Source of the DNA: JAVBKU01 sp031553875
GTDB lineage: Bacteria > Bacteroidota > Bacteroidia > Bacteroidales > Rikenellaceae
Direction: 5' to 3'
NCBI GenBank assembly: GCA_031553875.1
Contig: JAVBKU010000004.1
Span: 248,001 to 312,000 of the forward strand
Length of the DNA: 64,000 bases
In this document: in pieces, positions 8,382 through 17,598 of the stretch
How the letters are laid out: each line of letters opens with the position of its first letter
Numbering within the stretch: the first letter of the stretch is position 1
Notes under the pieces: generated by a model
Database searches by the model: none
Told to the model about the DNA's origin: nothing
The model's input: the letters and a program-made list of their open reading frames with translations, nothing else
Translations under genes and position numbers: made by a program

Positions 8382-9230
8382 TTATTTCTTGAACTTAAAC
8401 ACCCCTATTATCGGATAGTGGTCGGAGATGTACGGCACCCCGAAATCGTCGGTGATGGTTCTGTAAGCCAAGGGAATTACGCCGTTCCTGTAGAAAACAT
8501 AGTCAATAATTGTACCTGTGGGCCGCTTACCCCAGGCGTTGAAGGTTGCCTGGCTGTCGGTTACGGGTGCAGTGTTTCGCACCGACAGGAAATTGTCGAA
8601 CATGGGCTTGATTCGCGGGTTAGTGGACTTGAGGTTGAAGTCGCCGGTTATGAAACATATGGCGTCGGCACCCGCGATCTCTTTCACCTTGCTTATCAGG
8701 AGCTTTACGCCGTTTTCACGCGCCAGAAGTCCTTTATGGTCGAGGTGGGTGTTGAAATAATATATGGTCTTTTTAGACTTCCTGTCGCTGAACTTAACCC
8801 ACGTAACCGTGCGGTGGTGATTTGAATCCCATCCTTTTGACACGGTATCGGGCGTCTCGCTGAGCCAAAAAGTGCCGCTCTCCAGTAGGTTGAACCGGTT
8901 GTCGCGGAAGAATATAGACATGCGCTCGCCCTTGTTCTTACCGTCGTCACGGCCCACGCCGACCTCTGTATATTCCGGCAGATTGGACTTCAAATAACTC
9001 ACCTGCTTGGGCTGACCCTCCTGTATTCCGAAAAGATCGGGTTTGTACCGCTGGATCATGGAGATCGAGGCCTTTTTGCGAAGGTCCCAGCTGTTGGGTC
9101 CGTCGTCCATGTTGCCGTTGCGCACGTTATACGACATTACGGAGATATCGCCCGCGGGCAGTTTGCGCTGGCTGCTGCATGGCAGCGAAACGGCCACGGC
9201 AACGATCAAAAATAGTAGTTTCCTGATCAT
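8382..9230 (-). CDS. Secreted endonuclease/exonuclease/phosphatase-fold protein
   Basis: 282 residues with a signal peptide (MIRKLLFLIVAVAVSLPCSS) followed by an EEP domain: MSYNVRNG, GIQEG (metal-binding Glu), YFNTHLDH, ITGDFN and the terminal SDHYPI His/Asp pair. EEP proteins cleave phosphodiester or phosphoester bonds. Exported Bacteroidota members may act on nucleic acids, phospholipid head groups or inositol phosphates, and the substrate cannot be read from the sequence. The catalytic set is complete. The cysteine at residue 18 (LPCSS) could alternatively be a poor lipobox. It sits 23 bp after fmt as the last gene of a minus-strand run. Confidence 0.82.
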   Translation of the reverse strand: MIRKLLFLIVAVAVSLPCSSQRKLPAGDISVMSYNVRNGNMDDGPNSWDLRKKASISMIQRYKPDLFGIQEGQPKQVSYLKSNLPEYTEVGVGRDDGKNKGERMSIFFRDNRFNLLESGTFWLSETPDTVSKGWDSNHHRTVTWVKFSDRKSKKTIYYFNTHLDHKGLLARENGVKLLISKVKEIAGADAICFITGDFNLKSTNPRIKPMFDNFLSVRNTAPVTDSQATFNAWGKRPTGTIIDYVFYRNGVIPLAYRTITDDFGVPYISDHYPIIGVFKFKK

Positions 9231-9253
9231 TATGTATGCGATTTGGAATATTG

Positions 9254-10231
9254 TCAGCGAAACGAATATCCGCCTATATCCTTGAATCCGCGGAGGAATT
9301 CACCGGTGTCCATCTGGCGTTTGCCGGCCACCTGCAGACGGTCGATAAATATCCATCCATCGGCGCAGGCCACTTTGATATAGCTCCTGTTGTCGGAATA
9401 TATCTCGCCGGCGGTGGGATTCTCGTTAAGGAAAGGCTCGGTGTGAGTGTGGTATATCTTCACGCCCTCGGGCTCACGTCCGCCGCCCGACCACACAAGT
9501 TCGCTCCACGCTGCAGGATAAGGCGACAGGCCCCGCACGAAATTATAAATAGTGCGGCTATCGTTCCCCCAGTTTACGCGGCAGGTATCCTTGAATATCT
9601 TCGGGGCGTCTTTAATTACGCCGTTCACCGACATATCCTCCTGCGCCGTGGGTGACACATTACCCGAGGCCACCAGCTCCACGCTTCGTTCGACAAGGCC
9701 CGTACCCACATCCATAAGTTTGTCATGGAGCGTACCCACGTCGTCGGTATCGGTTATATCCACCGCCTGTTGCATCAGCACAGCACCCTTGTCGATTTCA
9801 TGGTTGAGCATAAAGGTCGTTACGCCAGTCTGTTTTTCGCCGTTTATTATAGCCCAGTTTATCGGGGCCGCGCCCCTGTATTGCGGTAGCAGTGAGGCAT
9901 GAAGGTTGAACGTCCCCAGCTTTGGGGCAGCCCAAATAACTTCGGGCAACATCCTGAAAGCTATGACGATACCCAGATCGGCATTAAGGGCCTTGAATTG
10001 CTCGACAAACGCGGGGTCCTTCAACTTTTCCGGTTGCAACACAGGCAGTCCCACCTCCACGGCGTAACGTTTCACGGCGCTTTCCTGCATCCTGAGACCC
10101 CGGCCCGCGGGCTTATCCACGGAGGTAACCACAGCCACGACATTGTAGCCCTTCTCCACGAGATTGCGCAGAGGGGCCACGGCGAAATCGGGCGTACCCA
10201 TATACACTATGCGAAGGGATTTGGCCTCCAT
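9254..10231 (-). CDS. fmt: Methionyl-tRNA formyltransferase
   Basis: 325 residues. It formylates initiator Met-tRNA using 10-formyl-tetrahydrofolate. The N-terminal domain has YMGTPDFAV (residues ~10-18) and the catalytic segment NLHASLLPQYRGAAPINWAI, followed by the Asp of TDTDDVGTLHDKL. The C-terminal OB-like domain recognises the tRNA. The gene lies between ribBA and the EEP gene on the minus strand with short gaps. Length is normal for the family. Confidence 0.95.
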   Translation of the reverse strand: MEAKSLRIVYMGTPDFAVAPLRNLVEKGYNVVAVVTSVDKPAGRGLRMQESAVKRYAVEVGLPVLQPEKLKDPAFVEQFKALNADLGIVIAFRMLPEVIWAAPKLGTFNLHASLLPQYRGAAPINWAIINGEKQTGVTTFMLNHEIDKGAVLMQQAVDITDTDDVGTLHDKLMDVGTGLVERSVELVASGNVSPTAQEDMSVNGVIKDAPKIFKDTCRVNWGNDSRTIYNFVRGLSPYPAAWSELVWSGGGREPEGVKIYHTHTEPFLNENPTAGEIYSDNRSYIKVACADGWIFIDRLQVAGKRQMDTGEFLRGFKDIGGYSFR

Positions 10232-10286
10232 AACGGTAATTTATACATAAGCGAACCGCAAACGAAACGCGCGGCCCGGCAAATGA

Positions 10287-11507
10287 TCAATACTTGAACA
10301 TCCCGAGCTTGTGCCCCATCACCAATTCTTTGGTTTCGAGGTACTTCTCATTGAACTTATTGGGCTTTATCACGATGGGCACTATCTCTGTGATGCTTAG
10401 GCCGTAGCCTTCGAGGCCCGCGCGTTTCTGGGGATTGTTGGTCAGCAGGCGCATCTTGGTCACGCCAAGATCGTGCAGGATGCTGGCTCCCACGCCGTAG
10501 TCGCGTTCGTCGACGGCGAACCCGAGCTTGATATTGGCCTCGGCGGTATCCATGCCCTCTTCCTGGAGCTTGTAGGCGCGGATCTTATTGAACAGGCCGA
10601 TGCCCCTGCCCTCCTGATTCAGATACACCACCACGCCTTTGCCCTCCTTCTGGATCATCTTCATGGATTCGTGAAGCTGGGCGCCGCAATCGCAACGGCA
10701 CGAACCGAATATGTCGCCCGTAGCGCACGAAGAGTGCACACGCACGAGAATAGGCTCGTCTTTCTTCCACTCGCCCTTGATAAGGGCCATGTGTTCGAGA
10801 CCGTTGCTCTTCTGCCTGAAGGGTATAAGTTTGAATTCGCCCCACTCGGTAGGCATTTCCACCGTATCGCCCCTCTCGACGATAGATTCGGAGCGCAGAC
10901 GGTATTTTATCAGAGCCGCTATCGACATTATCTTGAGGTCGAACTTGCGGGCTATATCGAGGAGCTGTGGCAGGCGGGCCATAGTCCCGTCCTCGTTCAT
11001 TATCTCTACCAGAGCGCCACCCACCTTCAGGCCCGCAAGACGGGCGAGGTCGGTAACAGCTTCGGTATGTCCCGGACGACGCAGTACGCCCTTCTCCTTG
11101 GCGCGCAGGGGGAAGATATGCCCCGGACGGCCCAGGTCCTCGGGTTTGGTATTTTCGTCGACCAGGGCGCGGATGGTCTTGGCCCTGTCGCTCACGGATA
11201 TACCGGTGGTACAACCCTGTGCGGTAAGGTCGACGGACACGGTAAACGGGGTCTCGTGGAGCGACGTATTATCGGTCACCATCAGCGGCAGGTTCAATTC
11301 CGCACACCTACTTTCAGGTATCGGCGCGCAGATCAATCCGCGGCCGTGCATGGCCATGAAATTGACTATCTCGGGGGTTATCATCTCGGCGGCCACCACG
11401 AAATCGCCCTCATTCTCCCTATCCTCGTCATCGACCACGATCACCACCTTACCGAGGCGGAAATCCTCGATAACCTCCTCCACGCTGTTCAGTTTTATTT
11501 CACTCAT
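10287..11507 (-). CDS. ribBA: Bifunctional DHBP synthase / GTP cyclohydrolase II
   Basis: 406 residues. The N-terminal half (~1-200) is 3,4-dihydroxy-2-butanone-4-phosphate synthase, with the acidic VVDDEDRENEGDFV loop and GHIFPLRA. The C-terminal half is GTP cyclohydrolase II, with zinc ligands in SSCATGDIFGSCRCDCGAQL and the RGIGLFNKIRAYKLQEEG region. Together they supply both precursors of riboflavin. The other riboflavin gene in the window, ribD, is about 51 kb away, so the pathway is dispersed. Transcribed with the lptF/G gene upstream. Confidence 0.96.
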   Translation of the reverse strand: MSEIKLNSVEEVIEDFRLGKVVIVVDDEDRENEGDFVVAAEMITPEIVNFMAMHGRGLICAPIPESRCAELNLPLMVTDNTSLHETPFTVSVDLTAQGCTTGISVSDRAKTIRALVDENTKPEDLGRPGHIFPLRAKEKGVLRRPGHTEAVTDLARLAGLKVGGALVEIMNEDGTMARLPQLLDIARKFDLKIMSIAALIKYRLRSESIVERGDTVEMPTEWGEFKLIPFRQKSNGLEHMALIKGEWKKDEPILVRVHSSCATGDIFGSCRCDCGAQLHESMKMIQKEGKGVVVYLNQEGRGIGLFNKIRAYKLQEEGMDTAEANIKLGFAVDERDYGVGASILHDLGVTKMRLLTNNPQKRAGLEGYGLSITEIVPIVIKPNKFNEKYLETKELVMGHKLGMFKY

Positions 11508-11563
11508 TATCGGTAAATGTATTTTGCAGTGAGGCTAACGCTCCGGGAGCCCGCCTCATTGTA

Positions 11564-13012
11564 CTATTTTTTATTTTTTATGTATCCCTTTGCCTTGTCC
11601 AATACCTTTTTGAACTTATTGTAGTACCAGTCCGTGTTGAAGAGGTTGGAGTCGTGGGTAGCCTTATAGGTGAGGAACACCGATATAGGCAACAGGATGA
11701 ACGACGACACCCACATTCCCTGAAAAGCCGTCCATGTGCCCTCCCTGGCCATCTTCTCGCCGGTGATGCTTATGATATAGTATATCACGAAGAAAGCCAC
11801 GGATATAACCATCGGCAGGCCGAGCCCCCCTCTGCGGATTATGGCCCCCAGCGGCGCGCCGATAAGGAAAAAGATAAATATGGAGACGGGCAGCGAGAAC
11901 TTCCTGTTCCACTCTATTTTGTATTTGTATAGCTGTTCGAGGGCTTGCTTCGAAGACTCTTCATCGAATGAATAGTAGGTTTTGGAGCTGCGGGCGTTAT
12001 TCAGCGCCGTGGACCACAAGCGTTTCTTGTCATAGACGGTGAGTTTGCCTATAGAATCGTTAAGGCACGCCATATTGGCACTCATCACCACAGGGATCGA
12101 ATCCTGCGACAGGGTGCGGTTATGGGAGAAAATATAGTTCTGCAACAGAGGGTCGTAGGAGTTGGAAACGAAAGAAGCGGTGACTTTCTCAAGGGAGTCT
12201 ATACCCTGCTGCAACTGCATCACGTTCTTGGTCTGGCTGTTGTTGAACATATCTGAATCCGAGCGCTCCATGTCGAAGCCGCTCAGAGGGATGATCCCGT
12301 TCTGCACTTCGAAAATATGGTGGCGCAGGGTGCTGTTGGTGAGCCAGGTGTAATTGCGGGCCTCTTCATAGGTTTCGCCGCTGTAAAGAGTGACGAGCAG
12401 GAATTTCTTGTCGTCAGAGAGCCTTATATAGCCCGAGTCGGCTACGGTGGTGGTCATGTCGCCGCTGATCTTGCGGGTGTCGTAGATAAGCACGCCTTCG
12501 AGGAGTTTGCTTTCGGGGTCCTGCCTGTCGACACGGATGCTCATGTTCTCTATGCCATTGAAGAATATGCCGTCCTTGAACTCTATCGACTGTTTCTGCT
12601 GTCGTATATCGTAGAGAATGGAGTAAATCTTCTTGGATGAGTACGGCACGAGGTTGTTGGCCACGAAGAAACTGCCTATAGCTACAAATACGATAAGTAT
12701 GGTCAGCGGCTGGATGATCCTGGGCAGGGACATACCTGCCGACTTCAGGGCCAGGAGTTCGTAGTTCTCGCCCATATTCCCGAGGGTCATAATAGCGGCC
12801 AGGAGCGTGGCCAGGGGCAATCCCATAGGGATAAGCGTCGCCGCAGCGTACATAAGGAGCTCCAGCACGACGTCCATAGACAGACCCTTGCCCACCAACT
12901 CGTCGATATACCTCCACATAAACTGCATGAGGAGCACGAACATGACGATAAAGAACGTCATGACCATCGGCCCCGCATATGCTTTAAGTATCAGTTTATG
13001 GACTGTTTTCAT
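11564..13012 (-). CDS. LptF/LptG-family lipopolysaccharide export permease
   Basis: 482 residues. Three N-terminal membrane segments, then a ~230-residue periplasmic jelly-roll region and three C-terminal segments: the standard YjgP/YjgQ architecture. It begins MKTVHKLILKAYAGPMVMTFF, as the family does. In the inner membrane such proteins form the LptB2FG transporter that pulls lipopolysaccharide from the membrane onto the periplasmic bridge. The family alone does not distinguish LptF from LptG. Its start overlaps the stop of the upstream metal permease gene (ATGA), implying translational coupling. It ends in a basic tail. Confidence 0.88.
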   Translation of the reverse strand: MKTVHKLILKAYAGPMVMTFFIVMFVLLMQFMWRYIDELVGKGLSMDVVLELLMYAAATLIPMGLPLATLLAAIMTLGNMGENYELLALKSAGMSLPRIIQPLTILIVFVAIGSFFVANNLVPYSSKKIYSILYDIRQQKQSIEFKDGIFFNGIENMSIRVDRQDPESKLLEGVLIYDTRKISGDMTTTVADSGYIRLSDDKKFLLVTLYSGETYEEARNYTWLTNSTLRHHIFEVQNGIIPLSGFDMERSDSDMFNNSQTKNVMQLQQGIDSLEKVTASFVSNSYDPLLQNYIFSHNRTLSQDSIPVVMSANMACLNDSIGKLTVYDKKRLWSTALNNARSSKTYYSFDEESSKQALEQLYKYKIEWNRKFSLPVSIFIFFLIGAPLGAIIRRGGLGLPMVISVAFFVIYYIISITGEKMAREGTWTAFQGMWVSSFILLPISVFLTYKATHDSNLFNTDWYYNKFKKVLDKAKGYIKNKK

Positions 13013-13839
13013 GCCCTCGCAGCTCTTTTTTGGCGCAACAAAGTTAACATTTTTACCACAATAAGCGCTATGGCCAGGACAAATATTGTGGTGGCTCCGG
13101 AGGGCACTCCGGTCTTGTAGCTTATGAACAAACCTGACAGTGTCGCCACCGACACTATTACGGACGCGTAAACGGTTATCCTGTTGAACGATTTGGAGAT
13201 TACATTAACCGTTACTACCGGTATGGTAAGCAGGGATATAAGCAGCACTATACCCACCATTCGTATCATCAGCACTATGGTCACGGCGACCAGCACGGAC
13301 ATCATATTGTTTATCCACCCCACCTTCACCCTCTGGCTGCGGGCGTACTGCCTGTCGAAGGCGGCGTAGATCAGCGCGCGGGGCATCCCTATCCACACGG
13401 CAAGCACAACTATGTCGAGCGCGAGGATGGCCCACACGTCGAACCGGGTGACGGTCAGTATGTTGCCGAACAGGAAGTTCATCAGATTGGGCGAATAGCC
13501 GGGAGTGAGGAATATGAACATTATCCCGATAGCCATACCCAGCGACCACACGATGCCGATGACCGAATCCTCGCGCAGTTTGGCCTTCTCCGATATCGAT
13601 TCTATGCCCACGGCCGACAGCACGGCGAAGATAAGTGCGCCAAGCATAGGATTCATGCCCATATAGTAGGCCATCCCGATGCCCCCGAACGAGGCATGGG
13701 TGATACCTCCGCTTAGGAACGTCAGCCTGCGGGCCACGATATAAGTGCCGACAAATCCGCAGGCAAGGCCCGACAACAGGGCTGCCATCACGGCGTTTGC
13801 GAGGAAGTTATACGTGAATATATCCTTGATAAAATCCAT
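13009..13839 (-). CDS. Zinc/manganese-type ABC transporter permease
   Basis: 276 residues from ATG 13839 (MDFIKDIFTYNFLANAVMAALL). The longer frame upstream would cross the promoter, so that start is rejected. It is a polytopic membrane protein of the ABC-3 family (ZnuB/MntB-like), with eight or nine hydrophobic segments and the conserved LSGGITHASFGGIGMAYYMG stretch near residue 45. It would form the channel for Zn, Mn or Fe uptake with an ATPase and a solute-binding protein, neither of which is next to it. It is the first gene of a minus-strand run and overlaps lptF/G by 4 bp. Confidence 0.87.
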   Translation of the reverse strand: MDFIKDIFTYNFLANAVMAALLSGLACGFVGTYIVARRLTFLSGGITHASFGGIGMAYYMGMNPMLGALIFAVLSAVGIESISEKAKLREDSVIGIVWSLGMAIGIMFIFLTPGYSPNLMNFLFGNILTVTRFDVWAILALDIVVLAVWIGMPRALIYAAFDRQYARSQRVKVGWINNMMSVLVAVTIVLMIRMVGIVLLISLLTIPVVTVNVISKSFNRITVYASVIVSVATLSGLFISYKTGVPSGATTIFVLAIALIVVKMLTLLRQKRAARA

Positions 13840-13901
13840 GGTGCGTTTACTGAGTTTCGAAGGTGGCTGTCCTTTGCCTGGTGCATACGGAACAACACCT
13901 G

Positions 13902-13909
13902 CAAAACTA
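13902..13909 (-). promoter_or_regulatory. -7 element for the metal permease operon
   Basis: On the minus strand the bases read TAGTTTTG, an exact TAnnTTTG match, 62 bp before ATG 13839. It supports the shorter start of that gene. Confidence 0.55.
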
Positions 13910-13952
13910 CAAAATTCCAGCGACAACGGAGGGCTTTAACCGGCAAATTCTC

Positions 13953-13960
13953 TATCTTTG
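13953..13960 (+). promoter_or_regulatory. -7 element for mtaB
   Basis: TATCTTTG matches TAnnTTTG exactly and ends 25 bp before the mtaB start. It is divergent from the permease promoter 43 bp away. Confidence 0.6.
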
Positions 13961-13985
13961 CAGCTAATTAAATCTACACGAATAT

Positions 13986-15296
13986 ATGCCGCCCGTTCGC
14001 AAAGTCAGTTTCCATACCCTGGGGTGCAAGCTCAACTTCTCCGAAACCTCCACCATAGCCCGTCAGTTCGAGCAGGGAGGCTTCGTGAGAGCTTCTGCGG
14101 GCGAAAAGGCCGATATATACGTCGTGAACACCTGCTCGGTGACGGAGACCGCCGATAAGAAATGCCGCAATATCATACGCCGCCTGGCCAAGGACAACCC
14201 CGAGGCTATCATAGCTGTAACGGGGTGTTACGCCCAGCTTCGCCCCGATGCAATAGCCTCGATAGAGGGTGTCGACCTCGTGGTGGGCAACGGCGACAAA
14301 GGTTCAGTGTTCGAGCACGTGGCGGCTATATCAGGCAAGGAAAGTGCCGCCGTACACGGATGCGAGGCGGAGGAATTGACCGGCTTCTTCGCCGCGTTCT
14401 CTTCCGGCGACCGCACCAGGGCATTCCTCAAGGTGCAGGACGGGTGCGATTACCGATGCAGCTATTGCACTATCCCCATAGCACGCGGCGGCAGCCGCAA
14501 CATGCCCATAGCGGACATAGTTAAAGAGGCTCAGGCGATAGCCTCCCAGGGACAGAGGGAGGTAGTTATCACAGGGATAAATACCGGTGATTTCGGGCGC
14601 ACTACAGGCGAAAACTTTATCGACCTGCTGCGTGCGCTGGACGAAGTCGAAGGTATCGACCGTTATCGTATTTCCTCCATCGAGCCTAATTTGCTCACCG
14701 ACGAAGTGATAGGTTTTTGCGCCTCTTCAGGCAAGTTTCAGCCTCACTTCCATATACCGCTCCAGAGCGGGTGCGACAGGATATTGGTGCTGATGAAAAG
14801 GCGCTATAATACTGATACTTTCGCATCGCGAATTAAAGCTTTACGCAAGGCGATACCGGATGTGTTTATAGGCATAGATATTATCGTGGGATTCCCCGGC
14901 GAGACCGACGCCGACTTCGAAGAAACATACTCTTTCCTCTCGTCGCTCGCGCCCTCATTCCTGCACGTCTTCCCCTACTCCGTGCGCCCCGGCACTCCCG
15001 CGGCGGAACTACCAGGCAGGGTCTCTCCGCAAGTGCAGGCGGAGAGGGTAAAAAGGCTTACCGCCCTATCGGATAAACTTCACGAACAATACTGCCGCAG
15101 GTATCTCGGCACGGAGCGTGGCGTGTTATTTGAGAGCACGCTCAAGGGAGGCTTTATGTTCGGCTTTACCGACAACTATATAAAAGTCCGCACGGCGTAC
15201 GACAAGACGCTTATAAACCGTATAGCGTCTGTGTCGCTCGACGCCATGGCCGACTCTGAAACTGTGGAGGGCACTGTGCAGGGCGCGGGGCGCTGA
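13986..15296 (+). CDS. mtaB: tRNA (N6-threonylcarbamoyladenosine-37) methylthiotransferase
   Basis: 436 residues. A radical-SAM methylthiotransferase that makes ms2t6A at position 37 of tRNAs reading ANN codons. The N-terminal UPF0004 domain has GCKLNFSET (first cluster Cys), NTCSVTE and TGCYAQ. The SAM domain has the CDYRCSYCTIP motif (CxxxCxxC), and a TRAM-like tail carries FTDNYIKVR. GCKLNxSE separates the MtaB group from MiaB (GCQMN). Length and motifs are complete. Confidence 0.92.
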   Translation: MPPVRKVSFHTLGCKLNFSETSTIARQFEQGGFVRASAGEKADIYVVNTCSVTETADKKCRNIIRRLAKDNPEAIIAVTGCYAQLRPDAIASIEGVDLVVGNGDKGSVFEHVAAISGKESAAVHGCEAEELTGFFAAFSSGDRTRAFLKVQDGCDYRCSYCTIPIARGGSRNMPIADIVKEAQAIASQGQREVVITGINTGDFGRTTGENFIDLLRALDEVEGIDRYRISSIEPNLLTDEVIGFCASSGKFQPHFHIPLQSGCDRILVLMKRRYNTDTFASRIKALRKAIPDVFIGIDIIVGFPGETDADFEETYSFLSSLAPSFLHVFPYSVRPGTPAAELPGRVSPQVQAERVKRLTALSDKLHEQYCRRYLGTERGVLFESTLKGGFMFGFTDNYIKVRTAYDKTLINRIASVSLDAMADSETVEGTVQGAGR

Positions 15297-15339
15297 AATA
15301 ATTTGCGGCGCAAAGGCCTAACATTAACGGTGTAATTAC

Positions 15340-15347
15340 TATATTTG
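15340..15347 (+). promoter_or_regulatory. -7 element upstream of the trkH unit
   Basis: TATATTTG is an exact TAnnTTTG match 30 bp before the first gene of the membrane protein-trkH-SPOR unit. Confidence 0.55.
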
Positions 15348-15376
15348 TTCTCTCTAAAGCTTTATCCTCTCACACA

Positions 15377-16132
15377 ATGACAGGGATCAGGAAAAAAATA
15401 TTCGTAGGATTTGCCAGTCTGGGGCTGTTGCTCTTCTTCTCAGGCCTTATATCCTACTTCGAGCTCACCAGCCTGAGCCGTAACACCCAAAGCCTCATAG
15501 CCTCTGGCGCACGCAATATAGAACACGCCAAGAATATGCTCGACGCCGTGCAGAGGCAGAATACGGCACTCCTTCAGATAGTCGTGACGAACGATAATAG
15601 CTACGACTCCATGCTCCTGTCGGGCCGGGAGGATTTCCTAAAGAGCCTGTCGGAGGCCACCGTGTCGATCAGCGATCTCCGAAGCCTCGACGCCGTGTAC
15701 GCGGCCAAGGAACAGTATGATGCCATCGTCGATGCCCACCTCGACGGCAGGAACAGGGAGGAGAACATATCATGGTTCATGGATATCTACGCCACCTCCT
15801 ACTACGACCTCACCACGGCTATAAAGAACTACATGATCTCCTCGCACTATGTGATCGGGGCCAAGACCGCGCAGATCGAGAGCAACGCCTACAGGGCCAT
15901 CATGCCGAGCATCATAGCCTTGGCCATAGCCATTATCATTATCATCACTTTCGCTTTCCTTGTGGACGTGTATTATATCACCCCCGTAATACGTATCTCC
16001 TCGGCCCTGAAGAATTTCCTCACGGCCAAGATACCGTTCCATGTAAAGATGGAGGGGCGCGACGAGGTGGCGGAGCTGAAAGACAATATAGATACGCTCA
16101 TACAGGAGTACAAGAGCAAAAAAAGCGAATAA
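15377..16132 (+). CDS. Membrane sensor-like protein with periplasmic four-helix bundle and HAMP-like tail
   Basis: 251 residues. A membrane segment at ~8-28 and another at ~175-200 flank a helical periplasmic region resembling the four-helix-bundle/CHASE3 input domains of chemoreceptors and histidine kinases. The ~50 residues after the second segment (VDVYYITPVIRISSALKNFL ...) look like a HAMP domain. The protein stops there, without kinase or methyl-accepting output. It is 15 bp upstream of trkH. It may act as a membrane partner or sensor in ion uptake, or be a kinase that lost its output. No internal disruption is seen. Confidence 0.7.
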   Translation: MTGIRKKIFVGFASLGLLLFFSGLISYFELTSLSRNTQSLIASGARNIEHAKNMLDAVQRQNTALLQIVVTNDNSYDSMLLSGREDFLKSLSEATVSISDLRSLDAVYAAKEQYDAIVDAHLDGRNREENISWFMDIYATSYYDLTTAIKNYMISSHYVIGAKTAQIESNAYRAIMPSIIALAIAIIIIITFAFLVDVYYITPVIRISSALKNFLTAKIPFHVKMEGRDEVAELKDNIDTLIQEYKSKKSE

Positions 16133-16147
16133 CGAACCCCTCGGGCA

Positions 16148-17593
16148 ATGCGTCTTCACATCATATTCAGATATATGGGAATGATCCTGCTGCTGAATTC
16201 GGCATTTATGCTGATCTCGGCGGGGATCGCGCTGCTCAACGGCGTCGACACGGGCTTCTACCCCCTGCTGCTTAGTTTCCTGTTGACATTCGCGCTCGGT
16301 TCATTCCCTATGATATTCGTGCCGGGGGGCGACCAGATAAGCTCCAAGGAGGGCTACCTGATCGTCGTGGGATCGTGGATAATGGCCTGCTTTGTGGGTA
16401 TGTTGCCGTTCCTGTTGTGGGGCGGCGAGTTCAATTTCGTTAATTCGTGGTTCGAGAGCGTGTCGGGATTCACCACCACCGGGGCCACGGTGCTCAACGA
16501 CGTGGAGGCTCTGCCCCACAGCATGCTATTCTGGCGTTCGTCGACCCACTGGCTCGGAGGTGTGGGCGTAGTGATGTTCGCGCTTATCATCGTGCCCTCG
16601 CTGGGGCGTACCAGGCAACGGCTCTCGAGTGTGGAGATGTCGGTCATGGCCAAAGATAATTTCCATTACCGTACGAAAAAGATAGTACAGATACTTCTGG
16701 CCGTATATGTAGGATTGACATTAAGCGCCACTATACTGCTCAGAATAGCGGGTATGGACTGGTTTGACTCTGTAAACCATGCTTTCTCCGTTATATCCAC
16801 CGGAGGATTCAGCACCCATAATACGAGTATAGCAGGACTCGGGAACGCCTGGATAGAGATAGTGATATGTATATTCATGGTTGCGGGCAGTCTCCATTTC
16901 GGCGTGATATATGCCACTATGACAGGCAAGAAAAATAATATATTGCGTTCGGAAGTAAGTATTTATTACATAAGCGTATTACTCGTTGGCGGGGCCATCA
17001 TAGCGCTTAGCCTTTGGATGACAGACGTTTACCCCACCTTATTATCGAGTTTGCGCCATGGAATGTTCCAGATAATATCCGTGTCGTCGTCCAGCGGTTT
17101 TGCCACCACCGACACTAATGCATGGCCCGCGCTTACCGTTGTCATACTTATCCTGTGTACTATACAGTGCGGTTGTGCGGGGTCTACGTGCGGTGGATTG
17201 AAGTGTGACAGAGTATTGCTTTCATTCAAAGCTCTCCACGCCAAAATACGCCTGCAACAGCACCCCAACGCCATAATACGTATCAAACTCAATGGTGTAA
17301 TACAGGAAGACAGTGTGATTAATTACGCCACCCTTTTCAGTGTCATATTCTTTATGAGCATCGGAATGGGATCTATCCTGCTTACCGCCTGCGGCATGGA
17401 TTTATTGTCCGGATTTTCGGCCGCCGTGGCCTGCTTGAGTAACGTAGGCCCGGGATTCGGTTCGGTCAGTTCCATGTCAAATTTCGGCGGGGCTCCGGAA
17501 GCGGCCAAATATATCTGTACGATGCTCATGTTGCTGGGCCGTCTGGAGATATTCGGGCTGTTGCAAATATTTATGATAAGTACGTGGAGGTAA
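16148..17593 (+). CDS. trkH: TrkH/KtrB-family potassium uptake channel subunit
   Basis: 481 residues in the inner membrane. Four repeated M1-P-M2 units are visible, with selectivity-filter-like segments ESVSGFTTTGAT (~residue 110), SVISTGGFSTHN, SVSSSSGFATTDTNAW and CLSNVGPGFGSV. It drives K+ (or Na+-coupled K+) uptake and normally needs a TrkA/KtrA nucleotide-binding partner, which is not in this window. It sits in an operon between the sensor-like gene and the SPOR gene. Confidence 0.93.
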   Translation: MRLHIIFRYMGMILLLNSAFMLISAGIALLNGVDTGFYPLLLSFLLTFALGSFPMIFVPGGDQISSKEGYLIVVGSWIMACFVGMLPFLLWGGEFNFVNSWFESVSGFTTTGATVLNDVEALPHSMLFWRSSTHWLGGVGVVMFALIIVPSLGRTRQRLSSVEMSVMAKDNFHYRTKKIVQILLAVYVGLTLSATILLRIAGMDWFDSVNHAFSVISTGGFSTHNTSIAGLGNAWIEIVICIFMVAGSLHFGVIYATMTGKKNNILRSEVSIYYISVLLVGGAIIALSLWMTDVYPTLLSSLRHGMFQIISVSSSSGFATTDTNAWPALTVVILILCTIQCGCAGSTCGGLKCDRVLLSFKALHAKIRLQQHPNAIIRIKLNGVIQEDSVINYATLFSVIFFMSIGMGSILLTACGMDLLSGFSAAVACLSNVGPGFGSVSSMSNFGGAPEAAKYICTMLMLLGRLEIFGLLQIFMISTWR

Positions 17594-17598
17594 AAATT